From positions 5,518,001 to 5,582,000 of the forward strand of contig OZ253541.1 in NCBI GenBank assembly GCA_965262365.1: DNA of 64,000 nt, given 5' to 3'. The notes below the pieces were generated by a model. It worked only from the letters and a program-made list of their open reading frames with translations, was not told the origin of the DNA and did not search any database. Position 1 is the first letter of the stretch. Every line of letters starts with the position of its first letter. Made by a program: the position numbers and the translations under genes. The stretch comes from UBA6522 sp965262365. Its GTDB lineage: Bacteria; Pseudomonadota; Gammaproteobacteria; Steroidobacterales; Rariloculaceae. Of this stretch, positions 51,880 to 60,265 are shown piece by piece.

Positions 51880-52799
51880 ACGGAACTCATCTTCGCGGGC
51901 TTGAAGGCACGAACCCACTGGGCTTTTTCGCGGCCCTTGGCGTGCAGGCAGCGTTTGCGAACAAAGACGAGCAGCCTTGTCTTTGGTGGAGTGACGACGT
52001 AACGCCGTGCGCCATTGTGGATCAGCGTTTCAGTGTTGACCGGATTGCGGACCAGGCATTGGAAACGTGTGTAACCATGAAGAAAAGCTTTGCCGTTAAT
52101 CCTGCACGGTCTGATGGCTCAATAATGCCGAAGGGCGACGAACTCAAGCTTAGGCCGGATGACATCAGAGTATATCTGAGAGAAGCAGTGCAGCGAGGTT
52201 CAGGTGGTCACTTGGCTACTGCCCTCATAGCCGAAGGTAGTTTGGACAATAATGGTGTTGCAAAACCCACCGATTTTTACTTTACAGCCGGACAACAAAA
52301 ATTCCTTAACACAACTAGAAAAATACTGGATGCTGTCGTGCACAAGGATTTCGTGGCAGACTTGGCGAGCCCTTGGAGGTACCAGCGTGAACTCCCGTCT
52401 CTTGGATGGGATGTAACTGACGACCGCGTATACGCACTAAGAGCAAACAATCCAAGCCCCGAAAGAAAGCTGACCAATCCGGGGGCTGAAGCCTTGGCGA
52501 TAATGGGGCTTAGTCTGTATCCGGTGTTTGCGGGTATAGGCCGTACTCTGGCGCAGGGATGTTCTGGATCATGGAAACGGGGGCACTATTCTTGGCCACT
52601 CTGGACTAAGCCAGCCACACCATATGCCGTGAAGTCATTGTTGACACATGCCTCCCACCATAACCCAATCGAAGCAAAACTTGATCGCTGGTTTCGGTCC
52701 TGGGGTATTTCGATGGTTCTTCGGTCGTCTATCCGAAGATCTGGACAAGGCGGATATGGAACGTTCGGTCCACCCGGGATTATTTGGCAGGGGAACTGA
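51876..52799 (+). CDS. csb3: Csb3 (Cas8-like) subunit, type I-G
   Basis: 307 residues. LRGLEGTNPLGFFAALGVQ at the start and DDRVYALRANNPSPERK, GAEALAIMGLSLYPVF, GQGGYGTFGPPGIIW near the end match Csb3 (GSU0052-type, Cas8u2). It would recognise the PAM and complete the effector with Csb1/Csb2. The DNA has lower GC than cas3, but the frame is intact. Last effector gene before an opposite-strand gene pair. Confidence 0.8.
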   Translation: MNGTHLRGLEGTNPLGFFAALGVQAAFANKDEQPCLWWSDDVTPCAIVDQRFSVDRIADQALETCVTMKKSFAVNPARSDGSIMPKGDELKLRPDDIRVYLREAVQRGSGGHLATALIAEGSLDNNGVAKPTDFYFTAGQQKFLNTTRKILDAVVHKDFVADLASPWRYQRELPSLGWDVTDDRVYALRANNPSPERKLTNPGAEALAIMGLSLYPVFAGIGRTLAQGCSGSWKRGHYSWPLWTKPATPYAVKSLLTHASHHNPIEAKLDRWFRSWGISMVLRSSIRRSGQGGYGTFGPPGIIWQGN

Positions 52800-52919
52800 C
52801 TATCGGGCTGAACCACTTAAGAGCGGAGTTCTTGCCTCGGGTTATGGCAATCCCAACGTCGGCAAAACCGTAGTGGCAATGGCCAGCTTTCGCTTGAACG
52901 GTGCCATATTAGAACCGCA

Positions 52920-53474
52920 TCATCGAGATGAGTTGTCTCTTGGCACCGCAAGCGATCGGATGCTGTTTTGCAATCGTGGGTTCAGCCGGCACGCATAGTG
53001 GCGGAATTCCAGACTTGCGTTGATCGCGATCATCAGTCCTTCTTCAGATGAATCAGATTCCTGGCTGGAATATGGGTTAAGCCAGCCATCCACTTCCAGC
53101 CATCGCCATAACCGGTAGCGACTCCTGGGGTCCGTGACCGGAGCCGGAAAGCCGCCCGGGCCTCTCGCGCCGGAAATCAGCAGGCGTACACTTTCGCGCG
53201 TTCGCCCTGTTCTGGCGGCGATATCCGCCATGGAGACCAAGCCGGCATCGGCAATCCGCACGACCTCTAGTCCCGGGACATGCTCTATGTTGTTGACTGC
53301 GGACAGCACAGCTTCGTCCAGGCTGTTTGCTTCCCGGTCGAAGACTACAAACTGAATGCCATCCGACCGACCGACCGTTCCGTCGTCGCAGCCACACTCA
53401 AACAGGGAATCAATGACGTCGTCTTCCTGCATGTCGCGGCCTTCGACGATGAATGTAAAGTGATGATTGCTCAC
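52920..53474 (-). CDS. HTH protein, possible antitoxin partner of the HicA-like gene
   Basis: 184 residues from GTG 53474, directly after the stop of the HicA-like gene (TGAGTG). An N-terminal ~75-residue strand-rich part (HHFTFIVEGRDMQEDDVIDS, GIQFVVFDREANSLDEAVL) is followed by a helix-turn-helix (SMADIAARTGRTRESVRLLI) and a winged segment (RYRLWRWLEVDGWL). It probably represses its own promoter and may block the toxin. It converges on the csb3 end. Confidence 0.55.
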   Translation of the reverse strand: MSNHHFTFIVEGRDMQEDDVIDSLFECGCDDGTVGRSDGIQFVVFDREANSLDEAVLSAVNNIEHVPGLEVVRIADAGLVSMADIAARTGRTRESVRLLISGARGPGGFPAPVTDPRSRYRLWRWLEVDGWLNPYSSQESDSSEEGLMIAINASLEFRHYACRLNPRLQNSIRSLAVPRDNSSR

Positions 53475-53723
53475 TCAGGCTTCCTCCGAATGATCTTTTC
53501 CATGCGGACATCTACCCACCGTAGCCAGTAACTGCTTCGCGTGATTACCGGGATTGCGCGGTGTGGACCAGATTGAAACATGGCAACCCGTTCGCTGCGT
53601 TTCCCCACATCGCATCACGCCCCATCGATGTCCCGATGATGTGCGCGAAACTGTCCATCCTGCCGCTTCCGCCTTGGCCAGCGCGACCTCTACGTCCTTT
53701 TTGGGATGCTTGGCTCGCGCCAT
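53475..53723 (-). CDS. HicA-like protein, possible toxin
   Basis: 82 residues from ATG 53723 (MARAKHPKKDVEVALAKAEA). It has SGHRWGVMRC, a region with Cys/His, and the conserved SIWSTPRNPGNHAKQLLATV block. This small family resembles HicA-type dsRNA-binding toxins with a GH-containing strand; I recall it paired with HTH genes. It is the first gene of the opposite-strand pair between csb3 and cas4-cas1, and diverges from cas4-cas1 across a 242-bp spacer. Confidence 0.5.
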   Translation of the reverse strand: MARAKHPKKDVEVALAKAEAAGWTVSRTSSGHRWGVMRCGETQRTGCHVSIWSTPRNPGNHAKQLLATVGRCPHGKDHSEEA

Positions 53724-53965
53724 GTTGACACGATACAACAGATTTGGTTCCGCTGTCGATGTCCTGACTCAGAGCGAAGGAAGCAGGAGGGAATGCATCG
53801 CGGTTCGGGAGTGGGGCACCCCCCAACGAGAAGATGGAAATATGTCGAAGACTTGCGCATACGGGTCGATTCGACGAGGGCTTGTCTTGCGTTTAGGCGT
53901 AGCATTCATCGCTCCGTGGTTGAACGATCACCCTCGCCACCGTTACCTTAAGTGTTCAAACAAAC

Positions 53966-55717
53966 ATGAAAGGTGTCGACGTGTCGCAAGCTGAAAACAT
54001 CCCCGCACTTGCCGAAAGCGAGCCGGTCCAGACCGCGCTCCGGCTGCCTCCCCTTCGGCACGACCGGAACGCACCGCTGATCCCGGCCCGCATCCTGAAC
54101 GAATACGTGTACTGCCCGCGCCTGGCTTATCTTGAATGGGTTCAGAAGGAGTGGGAGGACTCGTCGGATACCGTCGAGGGTCGCCATGTCCATCGGAAAG
54201 TCGATAAACAGGGCGGTTCGCTTCCCGAACCGGACGAGGAAGCCGAGGAGTTGCGGGTCGCTCGCTCGGTCGAGTTGTCCTCGAAGAAACTCAACCTGAT
54301 CGCCAAGATCGACCTTGTCGAGAGTGCGGATGGCAAGGTCACGCCGGTCGACTACAAGCGAGGCAAGCGGCCGCATGTCGCGCACCGGGCCTACGATCCC
54401 GAACGCGTCCAGTTGTGCGCGCAGGGACTGCTGCTCAGAGAGCACGGCTACGAGTGCTCTGAGGGCATTCTGTACTTCGCTGGGTCGCGCGAGCGGGTAC
54501 AGGTCCGGTTCGACGAGGAACTGCTGGAATTGACTTACCAGTCAATCGAGAATCTGGGTGCCGTGGTCGGCGCCGGCCGGATTCCCCCGCCGCTCGAGGA
54601 CAGCCCCAAGTGTCCGCGCTGTTCGCTGGTGGGCGTTTGCCTGCCGGACGAAGTCAATCTGCTCAGGATGACCTCGGAGAATGTGCGGCCGCTCAGCGTC
54701 CGGCACGCCCGGGCCCTCCCGGTGTATGTCCAGTCGCATCGCGGAAAGATCGCCAAGAAGGGCGAGCGGCTCGCCATCACCAAGGACGACGATGAAACGG
54801 TGTACGCGCGGCTTGCCGAGACATCCCAACTCGTCGTCATGGGCAACGTCTATATCACCACGCCCACGCTGCACGAACTCATGCGGCGCAATATCCCGGT
54901 GACGTGGCAGTCTTACGGTGGATGGTTTCTCGGGCACACGGTCGGGACGGGCCACGCCAACGTCGAGTTGCGCACGGCCCAGTACAAGGGATCCTTCGAA
55001 GACCAGGTTTGCCTGAGACTGGCGCGAGGCTGGGTGCGAGCGAAAATTCGTAACTCGCGCACGCTGCTGCGCCGGAACTGGCGGCACGATGAAGACGTCA
55101 AGCCGGTGCTCACGGATCTGAAGCGACTGGCGGACAAGGCCGGCCGCGCCCGTGACTTGAGCTCGCTGCTGGGGGTTGAGGGGGCGGCGGCAGCGCGCTA
55201 TTTCCAGCACTTTGCCGGCATGCTCAAGCAGAGCAGCGATACGAACCTCTTCGAAATGAACAATCGGAATCGTCGGCCTCCGACCGATCCCGTGAACGCG
55301 CTGCTGTCGTTCGGGTACGCGATCCTGGCACGGACATGGGTGGTCGTGCTTTCCGCCACCGGGTTCGATCCCTATCGCGGTTTCTATCACCAACCGCGCT
55401 ATGGACGTCCGGCGCTCGCCCTGGACATGATGGAACCGTTCCGGCCGCTCATCGTCGAATCCGCCGTGGTCACCGCGATCAACAACGGAGAGATACGCCC
55501 AACCGACTTCGTGCGCCGGGCGACTGGCGTCAATTTGTCGAACGCCGGCCGAAAGCGGTTCATAGCTACAGTCGAACGGCGGTTCAGCCAGGAAGTCACG
55601 CATCCGCTCTTCGGCTATCGGGTGGAGTATCGTCGGCTGCTGGAAATCCAGTCGCGCCTGTTGGGCCGTTTTCTGTCGGGGGAGACGCCGGGCTATCCGA
55701 ACTTCACGACCCGCTGA
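53966..55717 (+). CDS. cas4-cas1: Cas4-Cas1 fusion, type I-G
   Basis: 583 residues. Cas4 spans about 35-225: LNEYVYCPRLAYLEW, DLVESADGKVTPVDYKRGKR and the terminal Cys cluster CPRCSLVGVC. Cas1 follows: LVVMGNVYITTPTLHELMRR, then NNRNRRPPTDPVNALLSFGYAI, FDPYRGFYHQPRYGRPALAL, DMMEPFRPLIVESAV. Acidic/His metal ligands of Cas1 are present. The fusion selects PAM-bearing prespacers and integrates them. Its start has a weak ribosome-binding site. Confidence 0.92.
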   Translation: MKGVDVSQAENIPALAESEPVQTALRLPPLRHDRNAPLIPARILNEYVYCPRLAYLEWVQKEWEDSSDTVEGRHVHRKVDKQGGSLPEPDEEAEELRVARSVELSSKKLNLIAKIDLVESADGKVTPVDYKRGKRPHVAHRAYDPERVQLCAQGLLLREHGYECSEGILYFAGSRERVQVRFDEELLELTYQSIENLGAVVGAGRIPPPLEDSPKCPRCSLVGVCLPDEVNLLRMTSENVRPLSVRHARALPVYVQSHRGKIAKKGERLAITKDDDETVYARLAETSQLVVMGNVYITTPTLHELMRRNIPVTWQSYGGWFLGHTVGTGHANVELRTAQYKGSFEDQVCLRLARGWVRAKIRNSRTLLRRNWRHDEDVKPVLTDLKRLADKAGRARDLSSLLGVEGAAAARYFQHFAGMLKQSSDTNLFEMNNRNRRPPTDPVNALLSFGYAILARTWVVVLSATGFDPYRGFYHQPRYGRPALALDMMEPFRPLIVESAVVTAINNGEIRPTDFVRRATGVNLSNAGRKRFIATVERRFSQEVTHPLFGYRVEYRRLLEIQSRLLGRFLSGETPGYPNFTTR

Positions 55718-55776
55718 CTGGTGTTCGCTTAAGCAGGAGCAGACGAGAACTGGAGCGAACGACAACGGAGGTTACG

Positions 55777-56076
55777 ATGGCAAGGGATGAACGACTGTAT
55801 TTCGTCGTCTACGACATTTCCGACGCCAAGCGCTGGCGCTCCGTGTTCAAGACCATGCACGGCTATGGAGAATGGGTGCAACTGTCTGTTTTCCAGTGCC
55901 GTCTATCCCGCGTGCGCCACGCAGAGTTGATCGCCGACTTGAGCGGCATAATCCACCACGAGGACGACCACTTGGTTATCATTGACCTTGGTCTGGCGGA
56001 CAATGTTGAACCCAAAGTGGTCTCGCTCGGCAAACGCTCCTTCACTCCGGTTGAGCGTGAGCCGATCATTGTTTGA
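55777..56076 (+). CDS. cas2: Cas2 adaptation protein
   Basis: 99 residues; ATG 55777 has GGAGG 7 nt upstream. LYFVVYDISDAKRWRSVFK, GEWVQLSVFQCRLSRV and DHLVIIDLGLAD match Cas2, with the catalytic-site Asp in VYDISD. It forms the integration complex with Cas1. The CRISPR array starts 205 bp downstream on the same strand. Confidence 0.93.
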   Translation: MARDERLYFVVYDISDAKRWRSVFKTMHGYGEWVQLSVFQCRLSRVRHAELIADLSGIIHHEDDHLVIIDLGLADNVEPKVVSLGKRSFTPVEREPIIV

Positions 56077-56281
56077 ACTCGCCGGTGGACCGCGAGCGCT
56101 CAGGTGACCGCTCTGCGCCATGGAACCGCTCGCACGGTAGATTGTTCTTTCAAAATCAAGTTATTATCAGCCACTCTCGCACAGCGGGTTGGAGTCGGAG
56201 GGCATATAGTCAGAGAACAGATCGCAACCTCTCGCATTCGTGCCCCACAGGCTGCTTGTATAGGCGCCTCCAGCAAGCGCT
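56077..56281 (+). promoter_or_regulatory. CRISPR leader
   Basis: 205 bp between cas2 and the first repeat, with an A/T-rich patch (about 56146-56172, TTCTTTCAAAATCAAGTTAT) unlike its GC-rich surroundings. Leaders hold the array promoter and guide insertion of new spacers at the first repeat. Confidence 0.6.
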
Positions 56282-56680
56282 GTTTTCCCCCGTTTTCTGC
56301 GGGGGCCTCATTGAAGTCGCCGGTGCGATTACTGATAGGTCCGCTTGTAAGCGGTTTTCCCCCGTTTTCTGCGGGGGCCTCATTGAAGTGCGTTCATCGG
56401 TTCTCCTTGCTCCTCACGCGGGCGCGTTTTCCCCCGTTTTCTGCGGGGGCCTCATTGAAGTTACCGCGGCGCGTATGCCACCGGCATGCCCATGCCGGGG
56501 TTTTCCCCCGTTTTCTGCGGGGGCCTCATTGAAGTCTAATGCATAGGTCGGTTGTGTTGTGTCACTGCGCCGTTTTCCCCCGTTTTCTGCGGGGGCCTCA
56601 TTGAAGTGAGGTGCTCGGGCCGGATGGCCGGTGGCGCGCGGAGGGTTTTCCCCCGTTTTCTGCGGGGGCCTCATTGAAGT
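56282..56680 (+). CRISPR. Type I-G CRISPR array, 6 repeats and 5 spacers
   Basis: Six identical 36-bp repeats begin GTTTTCCCCCG and end CCTCATTGAAGT, with an internal CCCCCG/CGGGGG hairpin. Starts: 56282, 56354, 56426, 56500, 56572, 56645. Spacers are 36, 36, 38, 36 and 37 bp. The ATTGAAG 3' end is typical for the 5' handle of mature crRNA in this subtype. No repeat has decayed, so the array is young or short-lived. I found no spacer match inside the window. Confidence 0.98.
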
Positions 56681-56796
56681 TAGACACCCAGCCTCGTCAC
56701 TCGGTGTCGTATGATTTGCGCCGTACGTTCGACTGACCTGCCAGTACCCACACGATTTGCTTGCGCGTACCGAATTAGACGGGGATGCTCAATCGC

Positions 56797-57357
56797 CTAG
56801 AGATAAGCAACCCACGATACGCGAACTTCGTGGATATTCGCTTTGCACCATGTGCCCAGATCGTAATTGAACCCTCTCGCGTCTACTTGTTTCACTTCTC
56901 CGCGGAAACGGAGGTTGGCCCCTTGTATGTGGTCAAGATAAATTAGAGAAAGAACGACGTTGAGTGTGTCTATGAACGGAGGGTCAAACTCAACGCGCTC
57001 ATTCTTCGGGCCGCGAAAGCCTTCAGGCTCTTCTGGACAGGCGCCGGTATTTCCAAGTTCAGGATGGCTACCGTCCTGGTTAATGCGAATAACGCCGGAC
57101 TGTAGATGAACCCTTCTCCCGAACTCCAAGAGTTCCCGTGCAGCCGCGTTAATGTCGCTCAAGGCTTGATCACGGCCTTCCACAATGACGCCTAATGCTT
57201 GGTCGCGGGCTTCCACAATGGGGCCTGCTTCCAAATTGCAGACCTTGTTTGCCAAGACACCAAAGGCAACGCCGCCACTGGCCACGAGTGCGATTATCGT
57301 CACCCAGACTATGGCGCGCGGCCCCAGCAGCCCACTAATTCTATTTCGGGATAGCAA
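56797..57357 (-). CDS. Membrane-anchored protein with H-type lectin-like domain
   Basis: 186 residues. An N-terminal transmembrane helix (AIVWVTIIALVASGGVAFGV) is followed by a short helical stalk with repeated ARDQAL/GRDQAL and a C-terminal ~80-residue domain: RVEFDPPFIDTLNVVLSLIY, then GFNYDLGTWCKANIHEVRVS and WVAYL. This matches H-type lectin beta-sandwich domains (F...V.V.L ... W...I...V.W.AY). It probably binds sugars outside the cytoplasm. Its start lies 8 bp after the upstream gene's stop. Confidence 0.65.
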   Translation of the reverse strand: MLSRNRISGLLGPRAIVWVTIIALVASGGVAFGVLANKVCNLEAGPIVEARDQALGVIVEGRDQALSDINAAARELLEFGRRVHLQSGVIRINQDGSHPELGNTGACPEEPEGFRGPKNERVEFDPPFIDTLNVVLSLIYLDHIQGANLRFRGEVKQVDARGFNYDLGTWCKANIHEVRVSWVAYL

Positions 57358-57365
57358 GTTATGAG

Positions 57366-57662
57366 CTAGAGATCGAATTCAGCCCAGTAAATTTCGTACT
57401 CATACAACGCTTCGAGCAGTGCTTTTCGTCGGTCTCCCTTGGCTCGGAAGCGTCGAGTGTGGTTGCCAACTCCCAAGAGATTCACATGTCGCCAATGGGC
57501 ATATCCACTTACGCCAGTCACTAATTTCAGCTCATCCTTTGTGCGGTTCCATATGAACTCAAACCTCTCGCCGTCAGAGAATTGGACATCGCCTGACCAA
57601 ACAGTATCACCAAGCCACACAGATACCTTGATGTCTTGTATTCGAGCTTTCACGTCAGCCAA
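57366..57662 (-). CDS. 98-aa hypothetical protein
   Basis: Beta-rich N-terminal half (KVSVWLGDTVWSGDVQFSDG, RFEFIWNRTKDELKLVTGVS) and a helical C-terminus (DRRKALLEALYEYEIYWAEF). It is in an operon with the lectin-like gene downstream. No signal, no family recognised. Confidence 0.5.
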   Translation of the reverse strand: MADVKARIQDIKVSVWLGDTVWSGDVQFSDGERFEFIWNRTKDELKLVTGVSGYAHWRHVNLLGVGNHTRRFRAKGDRRKALLEALYEYEIYWAEFDL

Positions 57663-58245
57663 TCGTCCTGTCCGGTCTGAGTCTTTCCCATCGGCGTCGG
57701 CGTCTCAATCCGCTTGCCTTCCGGAATCTCCGGCACGGATAGAATCTGCATTCTCGGGTAGCGCCGGACGGCGTGCTTGATGTCCAGGTCGCCAGCGGCA
57801 GCGGCCCACTTTTGGAAGTTCTTTGCCTTCTGTAGCGGCAGCTTGTCCATCACGATCTGTCCGGCCATCAACGCTTCCTCGCGCTCAAGCACTCCACGCA
57901 AGGCGAGCAGATCGGCAATCGTGACGTTCTTGCCGCCTTTGACTTCGATGACCATGCTTTGCAGGTCGCGCTCGGTAGGCACGTCGAAGTATAGCCTGCC
58001 GTCGATCCCGCAGTCCGCTTGGTGGTGACAAAGCCGTCTACTTCTTCGACGGCCCACTTCTGGAAATGGTACTTGTCGCGCCGCCATAGGTCCTGTGCGC
58101 CTTCCAGCGTGCGTGGAACGCCGTCTACGGTGAAGTCGCCTTCCTTCAGCTTGCACCTCTCGGCTAGCCTGACGGCAGCCACACGGTTGATCGCGTGGAT
58201 AGCGATGTCTATGCCGGTCCGCTGACGGTTGAGCTTGTGCGCCAT
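57650..58245 (-). pseudogene. C-terminal part of a DNA methyltransferase/nuclease, frameshifted
   Basis: From about 58245 the frame reads AHKLNRQRTGIDIAIHAINR, then FTVDGVPRTLEGAQDLWRRD and KYHFQKWAVEEVDGFVTTKR. At about 58010-58020 it shifts and the next frame continues DCGIDGRLYFDVPTERDLQS, MVIEVKGGKNVTIADLLALR to VPEIPEGKRIETP. This is the C-terminal region of adenine methyltransferases that carry an attached PD-(D/E)xK-type domain (GIDG...EVKGG). The catalytic methyltransferase half is absent. Confidence 0.7.
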
Positions 58246-58324
58246 GCCGGGCCGCCTCGGAGAATGGGATTCCCAGTTGCGATTACGTTTCCCGGTGCCT
58301 TGGCAATGGGCGTAAATTTCGGGC

Positions 58325-58572
58325 ATGGCTGCCGCATTCGATGCATTGAGCGCCGCGAAGGAACTGCAGGCCGCGGGCTTCGAACAGACCCAGGCCGAGG
58401 CCGTTGCAAGGTCATTCGTGCTGGTCAGGGCGACCTTGCAACGAAGGACGACATCGGCGCACTGCGCTCGGAATTGGGCGCGTAGCGAGCCGAGTTGGGC
58501 GCGATCAAGTGGGTGCTTGGCTTGTTGGCGGCGCTGAACATCGCGATCCTGGTGCGGTTGCTCCTGGTCTGA
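58325..58572 (+). pseudogene. DUF1640/coiled-coil-type small membrane protein, broken
   Basis: FDALSAAKELQAAGFEQTQA matches the start of DUF1640-type proteins. After a frameshift the next frame gives DLATKDDIGALRSELGA, a TAG at 58485, then RAELGAIKWVLGLLAALNIA and ILVRLLLV-stop, the usual C-terminal membrane helix. One frameshift and one stop break it. Confidence 0.65.
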
Positions 58573-58890
58573 ACCGCGAAATTCGCGCGGGAATTCGCTC
58601 AAGCCATTTAGAACGCTCGGGCAGCCTGCGAAGGATGTCGATTCGGTCCGCGACCCGCCGCGCCGGTTCCCGCAACTGCTCCACCGTCCAGTCCGCCGCA
58701 TAGCCCTCGGTGACGTCGCTGCCGCGCGAATGATTCACCAGCCGCTTGACCAGCGAGCGCGGCAGCAGTGATTCCCTCTCCGCCACGGGGATGAAACTGT
58801 TCCTCAGCCCGTGGTACCAGAACTTCGTGCCGGCGACCCGTTCGATGGGCGGAAAAACTAGAACAGCTCTTCCATGTGCCCCGAGGCGCT
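58505..58890 (-). pseudogene. C-terminal fragment of a P4-type integrase
   Basis: The frame reads AVLVFPPIERVAGTKFWYHG, LRNSFIPVAERESLLPRSLV, KRLVNHSRGSDVTEGYAADW and TVEQLREPARRVADRIDILR. The GLRN Arg and the terminal VTEGYAADW Tyr motif belong to tyrosine recombinases of the P4/DUF4102 class. A stop precedes it and the N-terminal two thirds are gone. It marks the former end of another island. Confidence 0.65.
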
Positions 58891-58916
58891 ATGGGTCGAA
58901 GGAAACAGCCAGCCCG

Positions 58917-59237
58917 TCACGGGCTCCCCGCAAGCCTCGGCCCCGTCGCGGCGGCGCTCGAACACCGTCGCCACGCCCGCCGTGTTGTGAATGCGGCCCA
59001 ATACGCGGCACTCCGGCGGGGTTGCGCCCGGGCATCCGCCCGACAGTTATCGGCGAACGGCGCCCACAGTGCATGGCCCTTGCGGCCCTCCGGCATGACG
59101 ATCGTCACGTCAATCGGAAGAACCGCCACCGTGTCCTGAAGCGCCGCCGTTACGTCGAAGTTGTCCGCCGCATAGGAATCGGATGTCGCGCACCCGCTGA
59201 TCGAATACCCGATTAGGCCCGCAAGTCCCCTCAGCAT
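58917..59237 (-). CDS. Putative short lipoprotein, possibly decayed
   Basis: MLRGLAGLIGYSISGCATSD carries a lipobox (SISGC). The next ~55 residues look ordinary (NFDVTAALQDTVAVLPIDVT, IVMPEGRKGHALWAPFADNC); after that the composition turns Arg/Ala-rich, suggesting a lost original C-terminus. No family recognised. Confidence 0.4.
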   Translation of the reverse strand: MLRGLAGLIGYSISGCATSDSYAADNFDVTAALQDTVAVLPIDVTIVMPEGRKGHALWAPFADNCRADARAQPRRSAAYWAAFTTRRAWRRCSSAAATGPRLAGSP

Positions 59238-59329
59238 GGTCCACCTCGCTGCTCCCCGGCGTTTCGGTCACATTTCCGGCAGGCTGGCTGTCCGGGACGC
59301 ACCGCCCGGATGAAGCAGGCGAGTCCGGC

Positions 59330-59917
59330 TCACGGATGGTCACCGTAGTGGAACTTGAGCCCCCAGGAACTCAATTCGCCGGTATGGCCGGGATTTAGAT
59401 CCACCACCTGCACGCGCCACTCCCCGTTGGGGTTCTCGCCGTAGAATGCGTTGCTCATCAGTTCCCAGTCCCGCAGCCCCGGAAAGTCCTCAAGCACCGC
59501 GTTGAACGGCGCGTTGACGACGCTTTGCGTCCCGGCGGGCGAGGTGACCGTATGGCCATGGACGAGCATCGCCGTGCCGGCGACATCGCGCGGTTCGTCG
59601 AAGACGAACAGGCTGCGGTCGCCGTCGCCTTCGACCTCAAGCACCTTTATGCGCATTTCGCGGCGGCTTTCCTGTCCCTGCCTGTTGCGCAGCAGCATGG
59701 CCTGGCGAGCCGTGAAATTGCCGAACCCCCGGGCACGTTCACGGGTTTCGGTGGCGATCGTGAGCCCGACATCCTGCGCGCTGGCGAGTTGCGCCGGGTC
59801 ATCGGCTTGCACCGGGTTGGCGGTCTGAGCAAGCGCTGGAACCGCCATCGCGAACGACGCAGCCATGGAGATGAAAAGCGAGTGAAACGTCAGCCCATAT
59901 GAATTCGCAGGGATCAT
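59330..59917 (-). CDS. Chimeric exported protein: LolA-like N-terminus joined to a P-domain C-terminus
   Basis: 195 residues from ATG 59917. The signal peptide (LFISMAASFAMAVPALAQ) ends near AQT. Residues ~50-115 resemble outer-membrane lipoprotein-sorting/LolA-like proteins (ERARGFGNFTARQAMLLRNR, then DRSLFVFDEPRDVAGTAML). From about residue 120 it becomes the C-terminal half of a P/proprotein-convertase domain: VTSPAGTQSVVNAPFN, DWELMSNAFYGENPNGEWRV, GHTGELSSWGLKFHYG. The junction is in frame with no stop. Neither half is complete, so the function is unclear. Confidence 0.6.
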   Translation of the reverse strand: MIPANSYGLTFHSLFISMAASFAMAVPALAQTANPVQADDPAQLASAQDVGLTIATETRERARGFGNFTARQAMLLRNRQGQESRREMRIKVLEVEGDGDRSLFVFDEPRDVAGTAMLVHGHTVTSPAGTQSVVNAPFNAVLEDFPGLRDWELMSNAFYGENPNGEWRVQVVDLNPGHTGELSSWGLKFHYGDHP

Positions 59918-60063
59918 GCTGTTTTCCAAGCAATGCAATCCGCGTGGAGCGCCAACTATAGCACTTGCATCGGGTTGTCGAACGCGTCGACCGGAAGCGC
60001 CTTTGCCGGGTTCGACCAATCCGCGCTGAACGGACCGCGTCGTTGCCTGCGGCATTGGGCAAA

Positions 60064-60116
60064 CTTATGGGGCTTGAAGGAAAACGGTATTGGTGCGCGT
60101 GTGCGCAACTCGCTAC
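60064..60116 (+). promoter_or_regulatory. 53-bp shared element, copy before the squalene/phytoene synthase gene
   Basis: It begins CTTATGGGGCTTGAAGGAAA and ends AACTCGCTAC, differing from 63053-63105 (other strand) at about six positions. It lies 149 bp upstream of the synthase start, in the same orientation as the gene. A shared operator or promoter is the simplest reading. Confidence 0.6.
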
Positions 60117-60265
60117 ATTGAATCGAATTAGGGGGGGCTTGGCCGAATCGCGAGTCTTGTGCAAACGGTTTCGGTTGCCGTCGCCTGCGGACCTGCAACG
60201 GCGGCGGGCTCAGGTGAAAAGGGCACCCGGCGGACGCTGCGGAGTTTGAGCAGGGGATCGACACC

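Noticed and set aside
52800..52998. Possible frameshifted continuation of csb3
   Set aside because: The 307-residue product already ends with the family's GGYGTFGPPGIIW-like tail; the downstream frame has no recognisable Cas8 features.
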